A stretch of DNA of 64,000 nt. It comes from Cerina litoralis (GTDB lineage: Bacteria; Bacteroidota; Bacteroidia; Flavobacteriales; Flavobacteriaceae). Shown in pieces: positions 45,705-55,090 of the stretch; position 1 is the stretch's first letter; every line of letters starts with the position of its first letter. The stretch is taken from positions 1-64,000 of the forward strand of contig JAIRBC010000012.1 in the NCBI GenBank assembly GCA_022008415.1, read 5' to 3'. The translations under genes were made by a program, and so were the position numbers. The notes under the pieces are model-generated. The model saw only the letters and a list, made by a program, of their open reading frames with translations, was not told the DNA's origin and did no database searches.

Positions 45705-45935
45705 AAAGCAAGAGGTATCCGGGATGGGAATTCTGTACTGGATTTGGAATTCCTTAAACAGTTATGCAATCGAGTGTATTGCTTTATTTAATTCATAGCC
45801 AGTTCATTGAAAATTTATATTTTATCTTTTTGAATTCAATCAGGAATTGATATTTAATATTTCTTATTTTCGTATAAGTTTTATAAAAAGTCAGGCCCAT
45901 TGCCATAAGATATTGAAGTATTTTAATCTTTTTGT

Positions 45936-45951
45936 CCCGATACTTATCGGG
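45936..45951. repeat. CCCGATA-N2-TATCGGG palindrome, copy 1
   Basis: Perfect 7-bp arms with a 2-nt centre (CT). The same palindrome recurs at 47246-47261 (centre GT), and a shortened form is at 7442-7453. Confidence 0.6.
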
Positions 45952-46003
45952 AGGAACCGAGAATAAAGGATTTTGTGTCAGGATGACGGTATTTTCCAGT
46001 AGC

Positions 46004-46123
46004 ATGGCCAAAGTTACGGTACTGAAAGATAACAAAATCGAGGTGCAACCCGCCCGATCCGGTACGGGTGGGAATGCGAAATTCGGAAGTAAAAGAAAAA
46101 GCTTAAATCACTTCGTAATGTGA
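46004..46123 (+). CDS. Possible 39-aa small protein (copy B of a dispersed element)
   Basis: An ORF of 39 codons beginning MAKVTVLKDNKIEVQPARSG, with Gly/Asn/Lys-rich remainder and a TGA stop at 46121. The first 17 residues align without gaps to a degenerate copy at 13623. It may be a real micro-protein or part of a mobile repeat, since the centre contains an imperfect GC-rich palindrome (acccgcccgatccggtacgg). It lies 50 bp upstream of kdgK on the same strand. Confidence 0.3.
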   Translation: MAKVTVLKDNKIEVQPARSGTGGNAKFGSKRKSLNHFVM

Positions 46124-46172
46124 TTGATGGGAAAAGAAAGAATAATACAATTTTTAACGATAATCAGAATAC

Positions 46173-47213
46173 ATGCAAAAGGTAATTACTTTCGGAGAGA
46201 TAATGCTCAGATTATCGCCTCCAGGATTTTTAAGGTTCTCCCAAACCAACAGTTTTGATGTAGTTTATGGTGGCGGCGAATCCAATGTAGCGGTATCCTT
46301 GGCCAATTACGGGGTTCCGGTAGATTTTGTAACGCGTTTGCCCAAAAACGACATCGGGGAATGCGCACTGATGGAAATGCGGAAAAGAGGAGTGGGTACG
46401 GGCCAGATTATTTTTGGGGGCGACAGGCTTGGAATTTACTTTTTGGAAACCGGCGCCGTAAGTAGGGGCAGTAAGGTGGTTTACGACCGGGCCCATTCCG
46501 CCATAAGCGAAATAAAGCCAGGAATGATAGACTGGACAAAAGTCTTTGAAGGTGCCGGGTGGTTCCATTGGACGGGGATAACCCCCGCTATTTCGCAAGG
46601 CGCCGCCGATGTCTGCCTGGAAGCGGTAAAAGCGGCTAAAGAAATGGGATTAACGGTTTCTACGGATTTGAATTACAGGGCCAAATTATGGAAATACGGT
46701 GTAGAGCCCGAAGCTATAATGACCGAACTTACCTCGTATTGCGATATCATATTGGGCAACGAGGAGGATGCTGAAATGCATTTCGGTATTAAGCCCGATG
46801 GGCTGGATATTACCACCCAGGGACAACATGTAAAAGCGGAGGCTTTTTTATCGGTATGTAAAAAAATGATGAAAAAATTCCCCAATGCCAAAAAAGTGAT
46901 CACCACCCTAAGGGGGTCTATCTCGGCATCCCATAATACTTGGGCAGGGGTGTTGTACGATGGAAAAACGATGTACAAATCTCCCGAATACCAAATTACC
47001 GATATCGTCGATAGGGTCGGCGGTGGGGATTCCTTTATGGGAGGATTGATCTATGGACTTCTCAAATACCCGGAGGATGACCAGAACGCGCTGAATTTTG
47101 CCGTTGCAGCCTCGTGCCTAAAACACACCATAAAGGGAGACGCCAACTTGGTCACCGTGGACGAAGTGGCCAAACTTATGGGCGGGGACGCTTCCGGCCG
47201 TGTAGCAAGGTAG
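46173..47213 (+). CDS. kdgK: 2-dehydro-3-deoxygluconokinase (PfkB family)
   Basis: A 346-residue cytosolic sugar kinase that phosphorylates KDG to KDPG. The PfkB fold is shown by GGGESNVAVSLANYG near residue 35 and by the C-terminal anion-hole motif DRVGGGDSFMGGLIYG with the catalytic Asp. ITTLRGS precedes the ATP site. Its neighbours kdgA and uxaC identify the substrate as KDG from uronates. The length is slightly above the usual 310-340. Confidence 0.93.
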   Translation: MQKVITFGEIMLRLSPPGFLRFSQTNSFDVVYGGGESNVAVSLANYGVPVDFVTRLPKNDIGECALMEMRKRGVGTGQIIFGGDRLGIYFLETGAVSRGSKVVYDRAHSAISEIKPGMIDWTKVFEGAGWFHWTGITPAISQGAADVCLEAVKAAKEMGLTVSTDLNYRAKLWKYGVEPEAIMTELTSYCDIILGNEEDAEMHFGIKPDGLDITTQGQHVKAEAFLSVCKKMMKKFPNAKKVITTLRGSISASHNTWAGVLYDGKTMYKSPEYQITDIVDRVGGGDSFMGGLIYGLLKYPEDDQNALNFAVAASCLKHTIKGDANLVTVDEVAKLMGGDASGRVAR

Positions 47214-47245
47214 TAAAGAGTTATTGGTTATTAGTTAATCGTTAT

Positions 47246-47261
47246 CCCGATAGTTATCGGG
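47246..47261. repeat. CCCGATA-N2-TATCGGG palindrome, copy 2
   Basis: CCCGATAGTTATCGGG sits in the 295-bp gap between kdgK and kdgA. The rest of the gap is AT-rich and has no gene. A processing or stabilising hairpin within the operon transcript is possible. Confidence 0.6.
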
Positions 47262-47508
47262 AGTTAATAGTTATGGAAATTCCCTATCAGGCCGAAGAAT
47301 GGCCAATAACCTTGAGTCTACTGCGAAAAGCGACTTTAATTTTAAAATTGTAAAAAGTCAAAATATAGAAATTTTAAAGATACTGGTTACCAGTTACGTC
47401 AAAATGCTCAAAATCCAATTTTTTTTAACTTTTTAGCTCCTTACCTTGAGTTTTCGGAGAATACGTACCTTTTTACAATTAACCAATAACAATTAACCAA
47501 CAAAAGAG

Positions 47509-48177
47509 ATGGCAAAATATACAAGACTGGAAGTCGCAAACGTAATGAGGGATACCGGCATGGTTCCTTTGTTTTATCATCCGGACATCGAGATCGGAAA
47601 AAAAACGTTGAAGGCGTGTTATGAGGGCGGTGCCAGGTTGATTGAATTTACGAGCAGGGGCGATTTTGCTTTTGAAATTTTTGGTGAGCTCAATAAGTTC
47701 GCTTTAAAGGAATTGCCGGGGATGATCATGGGTGTTGGTTCCATAACCGATGCAGGGGCTGCCTCTCTCTATATGCAATTGGGAGCCAATTTTGTGGTGA
47801 CCCCTTCGCTTCGTGAAGATATTGCCAAGGCCTGCAACCGGCGCAAAGTGCTGTGGTCTCCGGGCTGTGGCTCATTGACGGAAATAAATGCAGCCGAGGA
47901 ACTTGGATGCGAGATCGTGAAATTGTTTCCGGGGGATCTATATGGCCCCAAATTTGTAAAGGGGATTAGAGGGCCCCAACCCTGGACCAGTATCATGCCA
48001 ACGGGAGGGGTTACCCCAAAAGAGGACAATTTAAAAGCGTGGTTCGATGCCGGGGTAACTTGTGTGGGCATGGGTTCCCAATTGATCAGTAAAGAAGTTC
48101 TTGCCAAAGGGGATTATGCCGGATTGGAAAAAACCGTTAGAGAGACGTTAGCGCTAATCCAAAGATTAAAGAGCTAA
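47509..48177 (+). CDS. kdgA: KDPG/KHG aldolase
   Basis: A 222-residue class I aldolase splitting KDPG into pyruvate and glyceraldehyde 3-phosphate. The active-site Glu is in ARLIEFTSRGD and the Schiff-base Lys is in EIVKLFPGDLYGPKFVKGI. MPTGGVTP is the phosphate loop. It acts directly after kdgK in uronate breakdown, and uxaC follows after 12 nt. Confidence 0.95.
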   Translation: MAKYTRLEVANVMRDTGMVPLFYHPDIEIGKKTLKACYEGGARLIEFTSRGDFAFEIFGELNKFALKELPGMIMGVGSITDAGAASLYMQLGANFVVTPSLREDIAKACNRRKVLWSPGCGSLTEINAAEELGCEIVKLFPGDLYGPKFVKGIRGPQPWTSIMPTGGVTPKEDNLKAWFDAGVTCVGMGSQLISKEVLAKGDYAGLEKTVRETLALIQRLKS

Positions 48178-48189
48178 CAAAAATTTATC

Positions 48190-49593
48190 ATGAAGACATT
48201 TTTAACCGAAGATTTTCTTTTACAGACCGATTTCGCAAAATCTCTTTATCACGATTACGCCAAATCCTTGCCCATTATTGATTATCACAATCATTTACCC
48301 CCCCAAGATATAGCCGAAAATACGGTTTTTGAAAATATTAGTCAGGTTTGGTTGGCCGGTGACCATTATAAATGGCGCGCCATGCGGACCTTGGGTATCG
48401 ATGAGAAATTTATAACGGGGAATACTTCGGATAGGGAAAAGTTTTTAAAATGGGCAGCAGCCGTACCCTATACGGTTAGAAATCCATTGTACCATTGGTC
48501 GCACATGGAACTGTTGGGCTACTTTGGTATCGACGAGCTGCTTTCGGTAGAAAATGGTGAAGCGGTCTACCAAAATACCAAGAGTTTGCTGCAACGGCCA
48601 ACCCACCACACCGTCGGTTTACTCAAACAATACGGGGTTGAGGTGTTATGCACCACGGATGACCCTGCCGATTCGCTAGAACATCACAAAAATATTAAAC
48701 AGCAATCGAATATTCCTTTTAAGGTGCTGCCTGCTTTTCGTCCCGATAAGGCATATGCAGTGGAAAATGGTGCCAGTTATCTGGATTATTTGGAGCGTTT
48801 AGAAACGGTTGCCAATAAATCCATCGCTAGCTATGCCGATTTGTTGGATGTCCTGGAAAGCAGGATGGATTATTTCCATGCACAGGGCGGCCGGTTGGCC
48901 GATCACGGCTTGGAACAACTTTATTTTTACGAAGAGGATGTGATTGATTGTGAAACCATCTTTAAAAAATTAAAGGACAAGAAAAAGCCGAACCCCGAGG
49001 AAGTGAAATATTTCAAGGCCAAGACTTTATTGTTTTTAGGGAAAGCCTACCACAAAAGAGGTTGGACGCAGCAATTCCATTTAGGAGCCTTGAGGGACAA
49101 CAACAAACGCCTGCTTACCCAATTGGGCCCGGATACGGGGTTCGATTCTATTGGAGATTTTGCCCAGGCTAGGGCGTTGAGCGGATTTTTTAACGAATTG
49201 GACAGCACCGACCAATTGACCAAAACTATAATTTACAATCTAAATCCGGCCGATAACGAGGTATTTGCCACTATGGTGGGAAACTTTAACGACGGATCGG
49301 TTAAAGGCAAGGTGCAATTTGGTTCGGGCTGGTGGTACCTGGATCAGAAAGATGGCATGGAAAAACAGTTGAACACCTTGTCCAATATGGGCATGCTGAG
49401 TTGCTTTGTTGGGATGCTGACCGATTCCCGTAGCTTTCTGTCCTTCCCAAGGCACGAGTATTTTAGGAGGGTTCTTTGCAACCTTATCGGAAACGATGTC
49501 GCCAATGGAGAACTTCCGGCAGATGAAAAATGGTTGGGTAAAATTGTTAGCGACATTTCCTATTACAATGCCAAGAACTACTTTGGGTTTTAA
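48190..49593 (+). CDS. uxaC: Glucuronate isomerase
   Basis: A 467-residue enzyme converting D-glucuronate or D-galacturonate to the keto sugar. Typical features are DYHNHLPPQDIAENTVFEN near residue 33, YHWSHMELLGYFGI, CTTDDPADSLEHH and RRVLCNLIGNDV. It is the last gene of the kdgK-kdgA-uxaC operon. The next enzymes (uxaB/uxuB and uxaA/uxuA) are not in the window. The gene is convergent with purL. Confidence 0.95.
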   Translation: MKTFLTEDFLLQTDFAKSLYHDYAKSLPIIDYHNHLPPQDIAENTVFENISQVWLAGDHYKWRAMRTLGIDEKFITGNTSDREKFLKWAAAVPYTVRNPLYHWSHMELLGYFGIDELLSVENGEAVYQNTKSLLQRPTHHTVGLLKQYGVEVLCTTDDPADSLEHHKNIKQQSNIPFKVLPAFRPDKAYAVENGASYLDYLERLETVANKSIASYADLLDVLESRMDYFHAQGGRLADHGLEQLYFYEEDVIDCETIFKKLKDKKKPNPEEVKYFKAKTLLFLGKAYHKRGWTQQFHLGALRDNNKRLLTQLGPDTGFDSIGDFAQARALSGFFNELDSTDQLTKTIIYNLNPADNEVFATMVGNFNDGSVKGKVQFGSGWWYLDQKDGMEKQLNTLSNMGMLSCFVGMLTDSRSFLSFPRHEYFRRVLCNLIGNDVANGELPADEKWLGKIVSDISYYNAKNYFGF

Positions 49594-49614
49594 TTTAACA
49601 CGGATGGCAACTGG

Positions 49615-52600
49615 CTACTGAGCACTGTTTTTCTCCACCCATTTCCTAGCGTTCACAAAGGCCTCCAACCAGGGAGAAACCTTATCGTTCCTGTCCGATG
49701 GGTAGTAGGCCCATTGCCACGGGAACACAGAGCGTTCTATGTGTGGCATGGTCACCAAGTGCCTCCCGGTCTTATCGCATAACATGGCCGTGTTGAAATC
49801 ACTGCCGTTTGGATTGGCGGGATAGTCTTCGTACCCATATTTGGCAACAATATCGTAGTTTTTCTCGGCTAATGGCAAGACAAACTTGCCTTCCCCATGC
49901 GATATCCATACTCCCAAGGTAGTACCAGCAAGGGAAGAAAGCATGACCGAGTTGTTTTTTATAATTTTGACAGATCCAAATTTGCTCTCGTGTTTATTGG
50001 AATCGTTGTAGGTCATTTTTCCGTGTTCCTCCAGCTCTGGATGTATCAGCTCCAATTCCATAAATAGCTGGCAGCCGTTGCAAATCCCGACGGATAAGGT
50101 ATCCGGACGTGCGAAGAAGTTTTTGAGCGCCAGATTGGCCTTTTCATTGTATTTAAAGGCCCCCGCCCAACCCTTGGCGCTTCCGAGAACATCGGAATTG
50201 GAAAAGCCCCCCACAGCGCCTATAAACTGGATGTCCTCCAAGGTTTCCCTGCCCGATATTAAATCGGTCATGTGTACATCCTTGACATCAAAGCCTGCCA
50301 AGTACATGGCATTGGCCATTTCCCTTTCGGAATTGCTTCCCTTTTCCCTGAGAATGGCTGCTTTTGGTTTCCCCTCAACCCCACTAAGGGAACGGATATT
50401 TTGATCACCGAGTAGAGCCGAAGTGAACTTTTTAGGAAATTTATAGATAAGGGGTTGCTCATTGTAATTTTCGAACCTCACTTTTGCCAACCCCTTTGAA
50501 GTTTGTTTATCGTCCAACAAGTAGGAAGTCTTGAACCATACATCCCTAAGTGAGGAAACATTCAATCCCATTTTAACTCGATTGTGTTTTACGGTCAAGG
50601 TGCCTTCTTCCAACACATCGCCAATTTTAACAAAATCGATATCTTTAAGAACCTTCTCTACGGAGTTGTTTTCAGCTTGAAATACGATGCCTGCATTCTC
50701 GGAAAACAGCAGTTTGATGGTGTCTTCCTCGTTCAAACCGGAAAGATCCAGTGCAGCGCCCAAATCGTTGTCGGCAAAGCACATCTCCAATAAAGTCGTA
50801 ATCAATCCACCCGATGCAACATCGTGTCCTGCAATGATTTGATTCTCTTTTATTAAAGTTTGAATTGAATTAAAGACGGTTTTAAAATAGGCGGAGTCTT
50901 TGATGGTTGGTGCCTCGTTTCCGATTGCATTCCTCACTTGTGCAAAGGAAGATCCACCCAGTTTATAATTGTCCTTGGATAGGTTTATATAGTAGATGGA
51001 GCCCCCATCTTTTTTAAACACCGGCTCAACAACTTTTGTGATATCATCACAATTTCCTGCGGCGGAAATAATGACCGTTCCAGGAGCGATGACTTCCCCA
51101 TCCCTGTATTTTTGTTTCATGGAAAGGGAGTCTTTTCCGGTAGGTATATTGATGCCAAGATCGATGGCGAAATCAGAAACGGCCATTACGGCATCGTATA
51201 AACGTGTATCTTCGCCTTCATTCTTACAGGGCCACATCCAATTTGCAGAAAGGGAAACAGATTTTAATCCGTCTTTCAACGGAGCCCAGATAATATTTGT
51301 CAAGGCTTCCGCTATGCTGTTTTTGCTGCCAGCAACCGGGTCGATAAGTCCCGATATGGGGGAGTGGCCTATGGAGGTGGCGATACCTTCCTTTCCTTTA
51401 AAATCCAACGCCATAACCCCACAGTTGTTCAATGGTAATTGAAGGGGCCCCGCACATTGTTGTGTGGCAACCCGGCCTCCCACGCACCGGTCCACCTTAT
51501 TGGTCAGCCAGTCCTTGCAAGCTACTGCCTCTATCTGCAATACTTGTTCTAGATAGTCGTGAAAATGCTCCAACACATAGGTAGGAGCTTCATAGTTTCT
51601 GTTGATCCTAGAGTCGGTAAGAACCGTTTTGGGAGAACTGCCAAACAAATCGCCCAAATCCATATCCATGGGTTTTTCACCAGTGGAAGAGGATTGAAAC
51701 GTGAACTTATGGTTGCCCGTTACATCGCCTACCTCATACATAGGGGACCGTTCACGGTCGGCGATACGGTGCAAATGGTCAACGTCTTTCTGGCCTATAA
51801 CAAGACCCATCCGCTCTTGGGATTCGTTCCCGATAATTTCTTTTGCGGAGAGGGTAGGGTCGCCAACCGGCAGTTCGTCCAGATCTATTTTCCCCCCTGT
51901 TTCCTCCACCAATTCCGACAAACAGTTAAGGTGTCCACCGGCCCCGTGATCATGGATGGATACGATTGGATTTTCATCGCGTTCCACCATACCTCGGATG
52001 GCGTTGGCAGCCCTTTTTTGCATTTCAGGATTGGAGCGTTGTACGGCATTTAAAGTGATGACGGAATTGAATGCTCCGGTATCGGCACTGGAAACCGCCG
52101 CTCCGCCCATTCCGATACGGTAGTTGTCTCCGCCAAGGATCACAATTTTATCACCGGAAACGGGCTTTTCCTTTAAGGCTTGATCCGCCTTGCCGTAACC
52201 GATACCCCCCGCCTGCATAATAACCTTGTCATAGCCGAGTCTTCTGTGGCTTCGATTGCGCTCGGCCACCGTGCCATTTGGCCCCTGATCGAGATTGAAG
52301 GTAGCCTCGTCGTATTCAAAGGTCAAGACGGATCCGGCAATAAGCGGCTGTCCAAATTTGTTGCCAAAATCCGATGCCCCGTTGGACGCCTTTATCAAGA
52401 TGTCTATTGGGGTCTGATAGAGCCATTCCCTTTCTGGCATTGCCTTTTCCCAATCCCGAAGGTTATCTGGGTTACCTGCTTCCAATCGGGAATAGGCGGT
52501 CATATACACAGCGGTTCCCGCCAGTGGAAGCGATCCTTTTCCACCTGCCAACCGATCCCGGATTTCACCCCCAGAACCCGTGGCGGCCCCATTAAAAGGC

Positions 52601-53367
52601 TCTACGGTTGTTGGGAAATTATGGGTTTCGGCTTTTAAGGAAATGACCGAATCAAATACTTTTTCTTCGTAATAATCCGGCTTATCAGCACTTTTTGGTG
52701 CAAACTGCATCACTTTGGGCCCTTTTACAAAAGCCACGTTGTCCTTGTACGCGGATACAATATCGTTGGGATTTTCCTGCGAGGTCTTCTTTATCAATTT
52801 AAAGAGTGACGAAGGCATTTCTTGTCCGTCAATAACAAATGTTCCGTTGAAGATTTTATGCCGGCAGTGTTCCGAATTTACCTGACTAAATCCAAAAACC
52901 TCGGAATCGGTCAGATTCCTATCCAATTTTTTGGAGAGGTTTTGAAGATATTCGACTTCGTCATCGCTCAGGGCTAATCCTTCCTGTATATTATAAGCTG
53001 CAATATCCTGGATTTCCAAAATTGGTTCCGGGGCAACATCGACCTTGAAAACATCCTGATCAAGTCCCACAAATTTTTGGGAAAGCATGGGGTCAAAACC
53101 GGTAAAATCTTGTGCCGTTGCATGGAACTCCTCAATCCTAACAATTCCTTGGATTCCCATATTTTGGGTTATCTCGGTGGCGTTGGTACTCCACGGGGTA
53201 ACCATTGCTGCTCGGGGACCTACAAAAACTGCGTCTAGGGAAGCCCGGACAAGCTGTGGGCGATTGCCAAATAACCATATGAGTTTATCCGTGTCTTCTT
53301 CGGTTAAAACGCTCTTTGTTTGTACGGCAAAAACCTTACTTTTTATATCCCCAAAAAAGTGAATCAT
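49615..53367 (-). CDS. purL: Phosphoribosylformylglycinamidine synthase
   Basis: A 1250-residue single-chain FGAM synthase (PurL/PurQ fused), using glutamine and ATP. The N-terminal PurS-like part is followed by HCRHKIFNGTF and LKAETHNFPTTVEPFNGAATG. The two AIR-synthase-like halves contain GGDNYRIGMGGAAVSS and GHDVASGGLITTLLEM. The C-terminal glutaminase has the nucleophile in GICNGCQLFMEL and the C-terminal catalytic HGEGKF. The length is usual for Bacteroidetes. It stands alone on the minus strand. Confidence 0.96.
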   Translation of the reverse strand: MIHFFGDIKSKVFAVQTKSVLTEEDTDKLIWLFGNRPQLVRASLDAVFVGPRAAMVTPWSTNATEITQNMGIQGIVRIEEFHATAQDFTGFDPMLSQKFVGLDQDVFKVDVAPEPILEIQDIAAYNIQEGLALSDDEVEYLQNLSKKLDRNLTDSEVFGFSQVNSEHCRHKIFNGTFVIDGQEMPSSLFKLIKKTSQENPNDIVSAYKDNVAFVKGPKVMQFAPKSADKPDYYEEKVFDSVISLKAETHNFPTTVEPFNGAATGSGGEIRDRLAGGKGSLPLAGTAVYMTAYSRLEAGNPDNLRDWEKAMPEREWLYQTPIDILIKASNGASDFGNKFGQPLIAGSVLTFEYDEATFNLDQGPNGTVAERNRSHRRLGYDKVIMQAGGIGYGKADQALKEKPVSGDKIVILGGDNYRIGMGGAAVSSADTGAFNSVITLNAVQRSNPEMQKRAANAIRGMVERDENPIVSIHDHGAGGHLNCLSELVEETGGKIDLDELPVGDPTLSAKEIIGNESQERMGLVIGQKDVDHLHRIADRERSPMYEVGDVTGNHKFTFQSSSTGEKPMDMDLGDLFGSSPKTVLTDSRINRNYEAPTYVLEHFHDYLEQVLQIEAVACKDWLTNKVDRCVGGRVATQQCAGPLQLPLNNCGVMALDFKGKEGIATSIGHSPISGLIDPVAGSKNSIAEALTNIIWAPLKDGLKSVSLSANWMWPCKNEGEDTRLYDAVMAVSDFAIDLGINIPTGKDSLSMKQKYRDGEVIAPGTVIISAAGNCDDITKVVEPVFKKDGGSIYYINLSKDNYKLGGSSFAQVRNAIGNEAPTIKDSAYFKTVFNSIQTLIKENQIIAGHDVASGGLITTLLEMCFADNDLGAALDLSGLNEEDTIKLLFSENAGIVFQAENNSVEKVLKDIDFVKIGDVLEEGTLTVKHNRVKMGLNVSSLRDVWFKTSYLLDDKQTSKGLAKVRFENYNEQPLIYKFPKKFTSALLGDQNIRSLSGVEGKPKAAILREKGSNSEREMANAMYLAGFDVKDVHMTDLISGRETLEDIQFIGAVGGFSNSDVLGSAKGWAGAFKYNEKANLALKNFFARPDTLSVGICNGCQLFMELELIHPELEEHGKMTYNDSNKHESKFGSVKIIKNNSVMLSSLAGTTLGVWISHGEGKFVLPLAEKNYDIVAKYGYEDYPANPNGSDFNTAMLCDKTGRHLVTMPHIERSVFPWQWAYYPSDRNDKVSPWLEAFVNARKWVEKNSAQ

Positions 53368-53552
53368 GGAATCCGTTTTGGAAGGGTCCTTTTTGATTTA
53401 TGACAAAAAGGCTCCTTGGTTTTTAGAAGCCACAAATTTACATCTTTTTGGGCAATATTATTAGGCTTTAGCCCCACTGTATTGCGCCCTTAAAATGAAA
53501 TAATAATTTTGACCAAATACCCAAGTCCATTATAAACTGCGAAACCAGAAAC

Positions 53553-54773
53553 TTAGGTTGCAGATTTTTTTTCCAGCAAGGCCATATAAAAGCCATCGTA
53601 ACCCGATTTGGAGGTATATACTTTCTTTTCCTTGGCCATGGTAAAGTGCTTACCTGCTTCGGTAGAAAGGAATTTTTTAACCTGAATAGTGTTTTCTTGT
53701 GGCAGAATAGAACAGGTTGCGTACACCATCTTCCCTCCCGGCTTTACCAATTTACTATAATCCAATAGAATTTGTTGTTGCGTACTATTGATCTTTTCTA
53801 AAAAATCGGGTTGTAGTTTCCATTTGGTATCCGGGTTTCTTCGTAGAACTCCCAATCCGCTACAGGGAGCATCGATCAAAACCCTATCGGCGCGATTGTG
53901 CAACTTCTTTATGACCTTGGTGGTGTCTATTGCCCTGGTTTCAATGTTGTAGGCACCATCGCGCTTTGCCCTTCGTTTTAGTTCGTGGAGCTTGTTGGCA
54001 TAGATGTCCATGGCTATCAATTGGCCCTTATTTTCCATAAGGGCTGCCAAATGTAAAGTTTTTCCGCCTGCTCCGGCACAGGTATCGATTACGCATTGCC
54101 CCGGGGACACCTCTAGGAACGGTGCGACGAGTTGGGAGGAGGCATCTTGAACCTCAAAAAGACCATTTTTAAAGGCCTCGGTGGTAAAAACATTGCCACG
54201 TTCCCTCAATTTTAATGCATTGGGATACCCCTTTATGGGGTCGGATTCTATATTTTCTTCTAGCAGGGTCTTACGTAAATTTTCCTTGGTGGACTTTAGG
54301 GTATTGGCTCTAAGCACCACCTCTGCCTGTAGGTTTAACGCGGCTAGCTCCTTGGACCATAAATCCTCGCCCAAAGCTTTTTTGCCCAATTCATCCAACC
54401 AATCAGGAACAGATTCTCGATATTTTCTAATTTTTGAAAGTTCATCAAAACGCCCTTTGATCCTTCGGGTAGGGGCAGGTTCCAACTGCTTCCAGTCGGG
54501 CAAAGTGATACCGCGAAGTACGGCCCATACGGTAAAAAGACGAAAGCAATCGGGTCGGCTAAAGGGTACCTTTACCTCTGCAATTTCTGAGTAGAGCCTT
54601 TTCCATCTAACAATATCATAGGTGGTTTCCGCAATAAAACCTCGATCTCTGGCACCCCAACGCTTGCCGTACTTTAATACCTTGCCCACTACCTTATCGG
54701 CATATTCGCCTTCATTAAAAATGAGATTCAATGCATCGACCACCGCAAATACCAGATTTCTATGTAATTTCAT
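53553..54773 (-). CDS. RsmB/NOP2-type RNA m5C methyltransferase
   Basis: A 406-residue SAM-dependent enzyme. The N-terminal half is an NusB-like helical domain (WGARDRGFIAETTYDIVRW). The catalytic domain has DTCAGAGGKTLHLAALM (motif I) and AMDIYANKL. The two catalytic Cys regions are IDAPCSGLGVLRRNPD and VYATCSILPQEN. The target is probably 16S rRNA C967, but other rRNA or tRNA sites are possible. A TATCTTTG box (54886-54893) on the minus strand could be its promoter. Confidence 0.92.
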   Translation of the reverse strand: MKLHRNLVFAVVDALNLIFNEGEYADKVVGKVLKYGKRWGARDRGFIAETTYDIVRWKRLYSEIAEVKVPFSRPDCFRLFTVWAVLRGITLPDWKQLEPAPTRRIKGRFDELSKIRKYRESVPDWLDELGKKALGEDLWSKELAALNLQAEVVLRANTLKSTKENLRKTLLEENIESDPIKGYPNALKLRERGNVFTTEAFKNGLFEVQDASSQLVAPFLEVSPGQCVIDTCAGAGGKTLHLAALMENKGQLIAMDIYANKLHELKRRAKRDGAYNIETRAIDTTKVIKKLHNRADRVLIDAPCSGLGVLRRNPDTKWKLQPDFLEKINSTQQQILLDYSKLVKPGGKMVYATCSILPQENTIQVKKFLSTEAGKHFTMAKEKKVYTSKSGYDGFYMALLEKKSAT

Positions 54774-55090
54774 GTGTGTGTTTCTATCAATTTTTAAATG
54801 TATCCTGTAACCTATTTCTTTGCCCCTCCAGAATAATTTTTTTCCGCTGGCGACCGGACGGATTCATGAACAAAAATTAAGGTTGCAAAGATATGGCATT
54901 GACGGGGATTACTTTTACATTTGATCAAAAGTCTAATAATTCCGATTGTAAAGTAGGAGGTCGGCGCAAACCAAGTTTTAAAAACAGTTGCTTACATTGG
55001 CAAACCTTTGGGTTTTTTAAAAATTTGGCAAGCGTTGTTCCCGTACCACTGTGCAGGGAAATCAGCTGTAAGAACCATTAATTGTCAAGA
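54774..55090. other. Divergent intergenic region with promoter boxes
   Basis: TATCTTTG on the minus strand (54886-54893) may drive the methyltransferase gene. TACATTTG on the plus strand (54916-54923) may drive the lipoprotein gene. No small ORF is convincing. A 62-codon plus-strand frame across the region is Cys- and Lys-rich without structure. Confidence 0.45.

Larger units (their letters stand above)
45664..46172. other. Intergenic region with operator, hairpin and small-ORF element
   Basis: It contains the promoter and dyad of the czc operon (45669-45704), a second ATGCAA half site (45764-45769), the palindrome CCCGATACTTATCGGG (45936-45951) and a 39-codon ORF (46004-46123) of an element also found at 13.6 kb. 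AT-rich sequence from 45790 to 45930 shows nothing else. An 80-codon minus-strand frame there is not credible. Confidence 0.55.

Noticed and set aside
45793-46035. 80-codon minus-strand frame
   Set aside because: It lies in AT-rich intergenic DNA, crosses the CCCGATACTTATCGGG palindrome and runs opposite to the small-ORF element; the product is low-complexity Lys/Ile/Tyr-rich.
54893-55081. 62-codon plus-strand frame before the propeller lipoprotein
   Set aside because: No domain or signal, odd Cys/Lys composition, and it spans likely promoter boxes.
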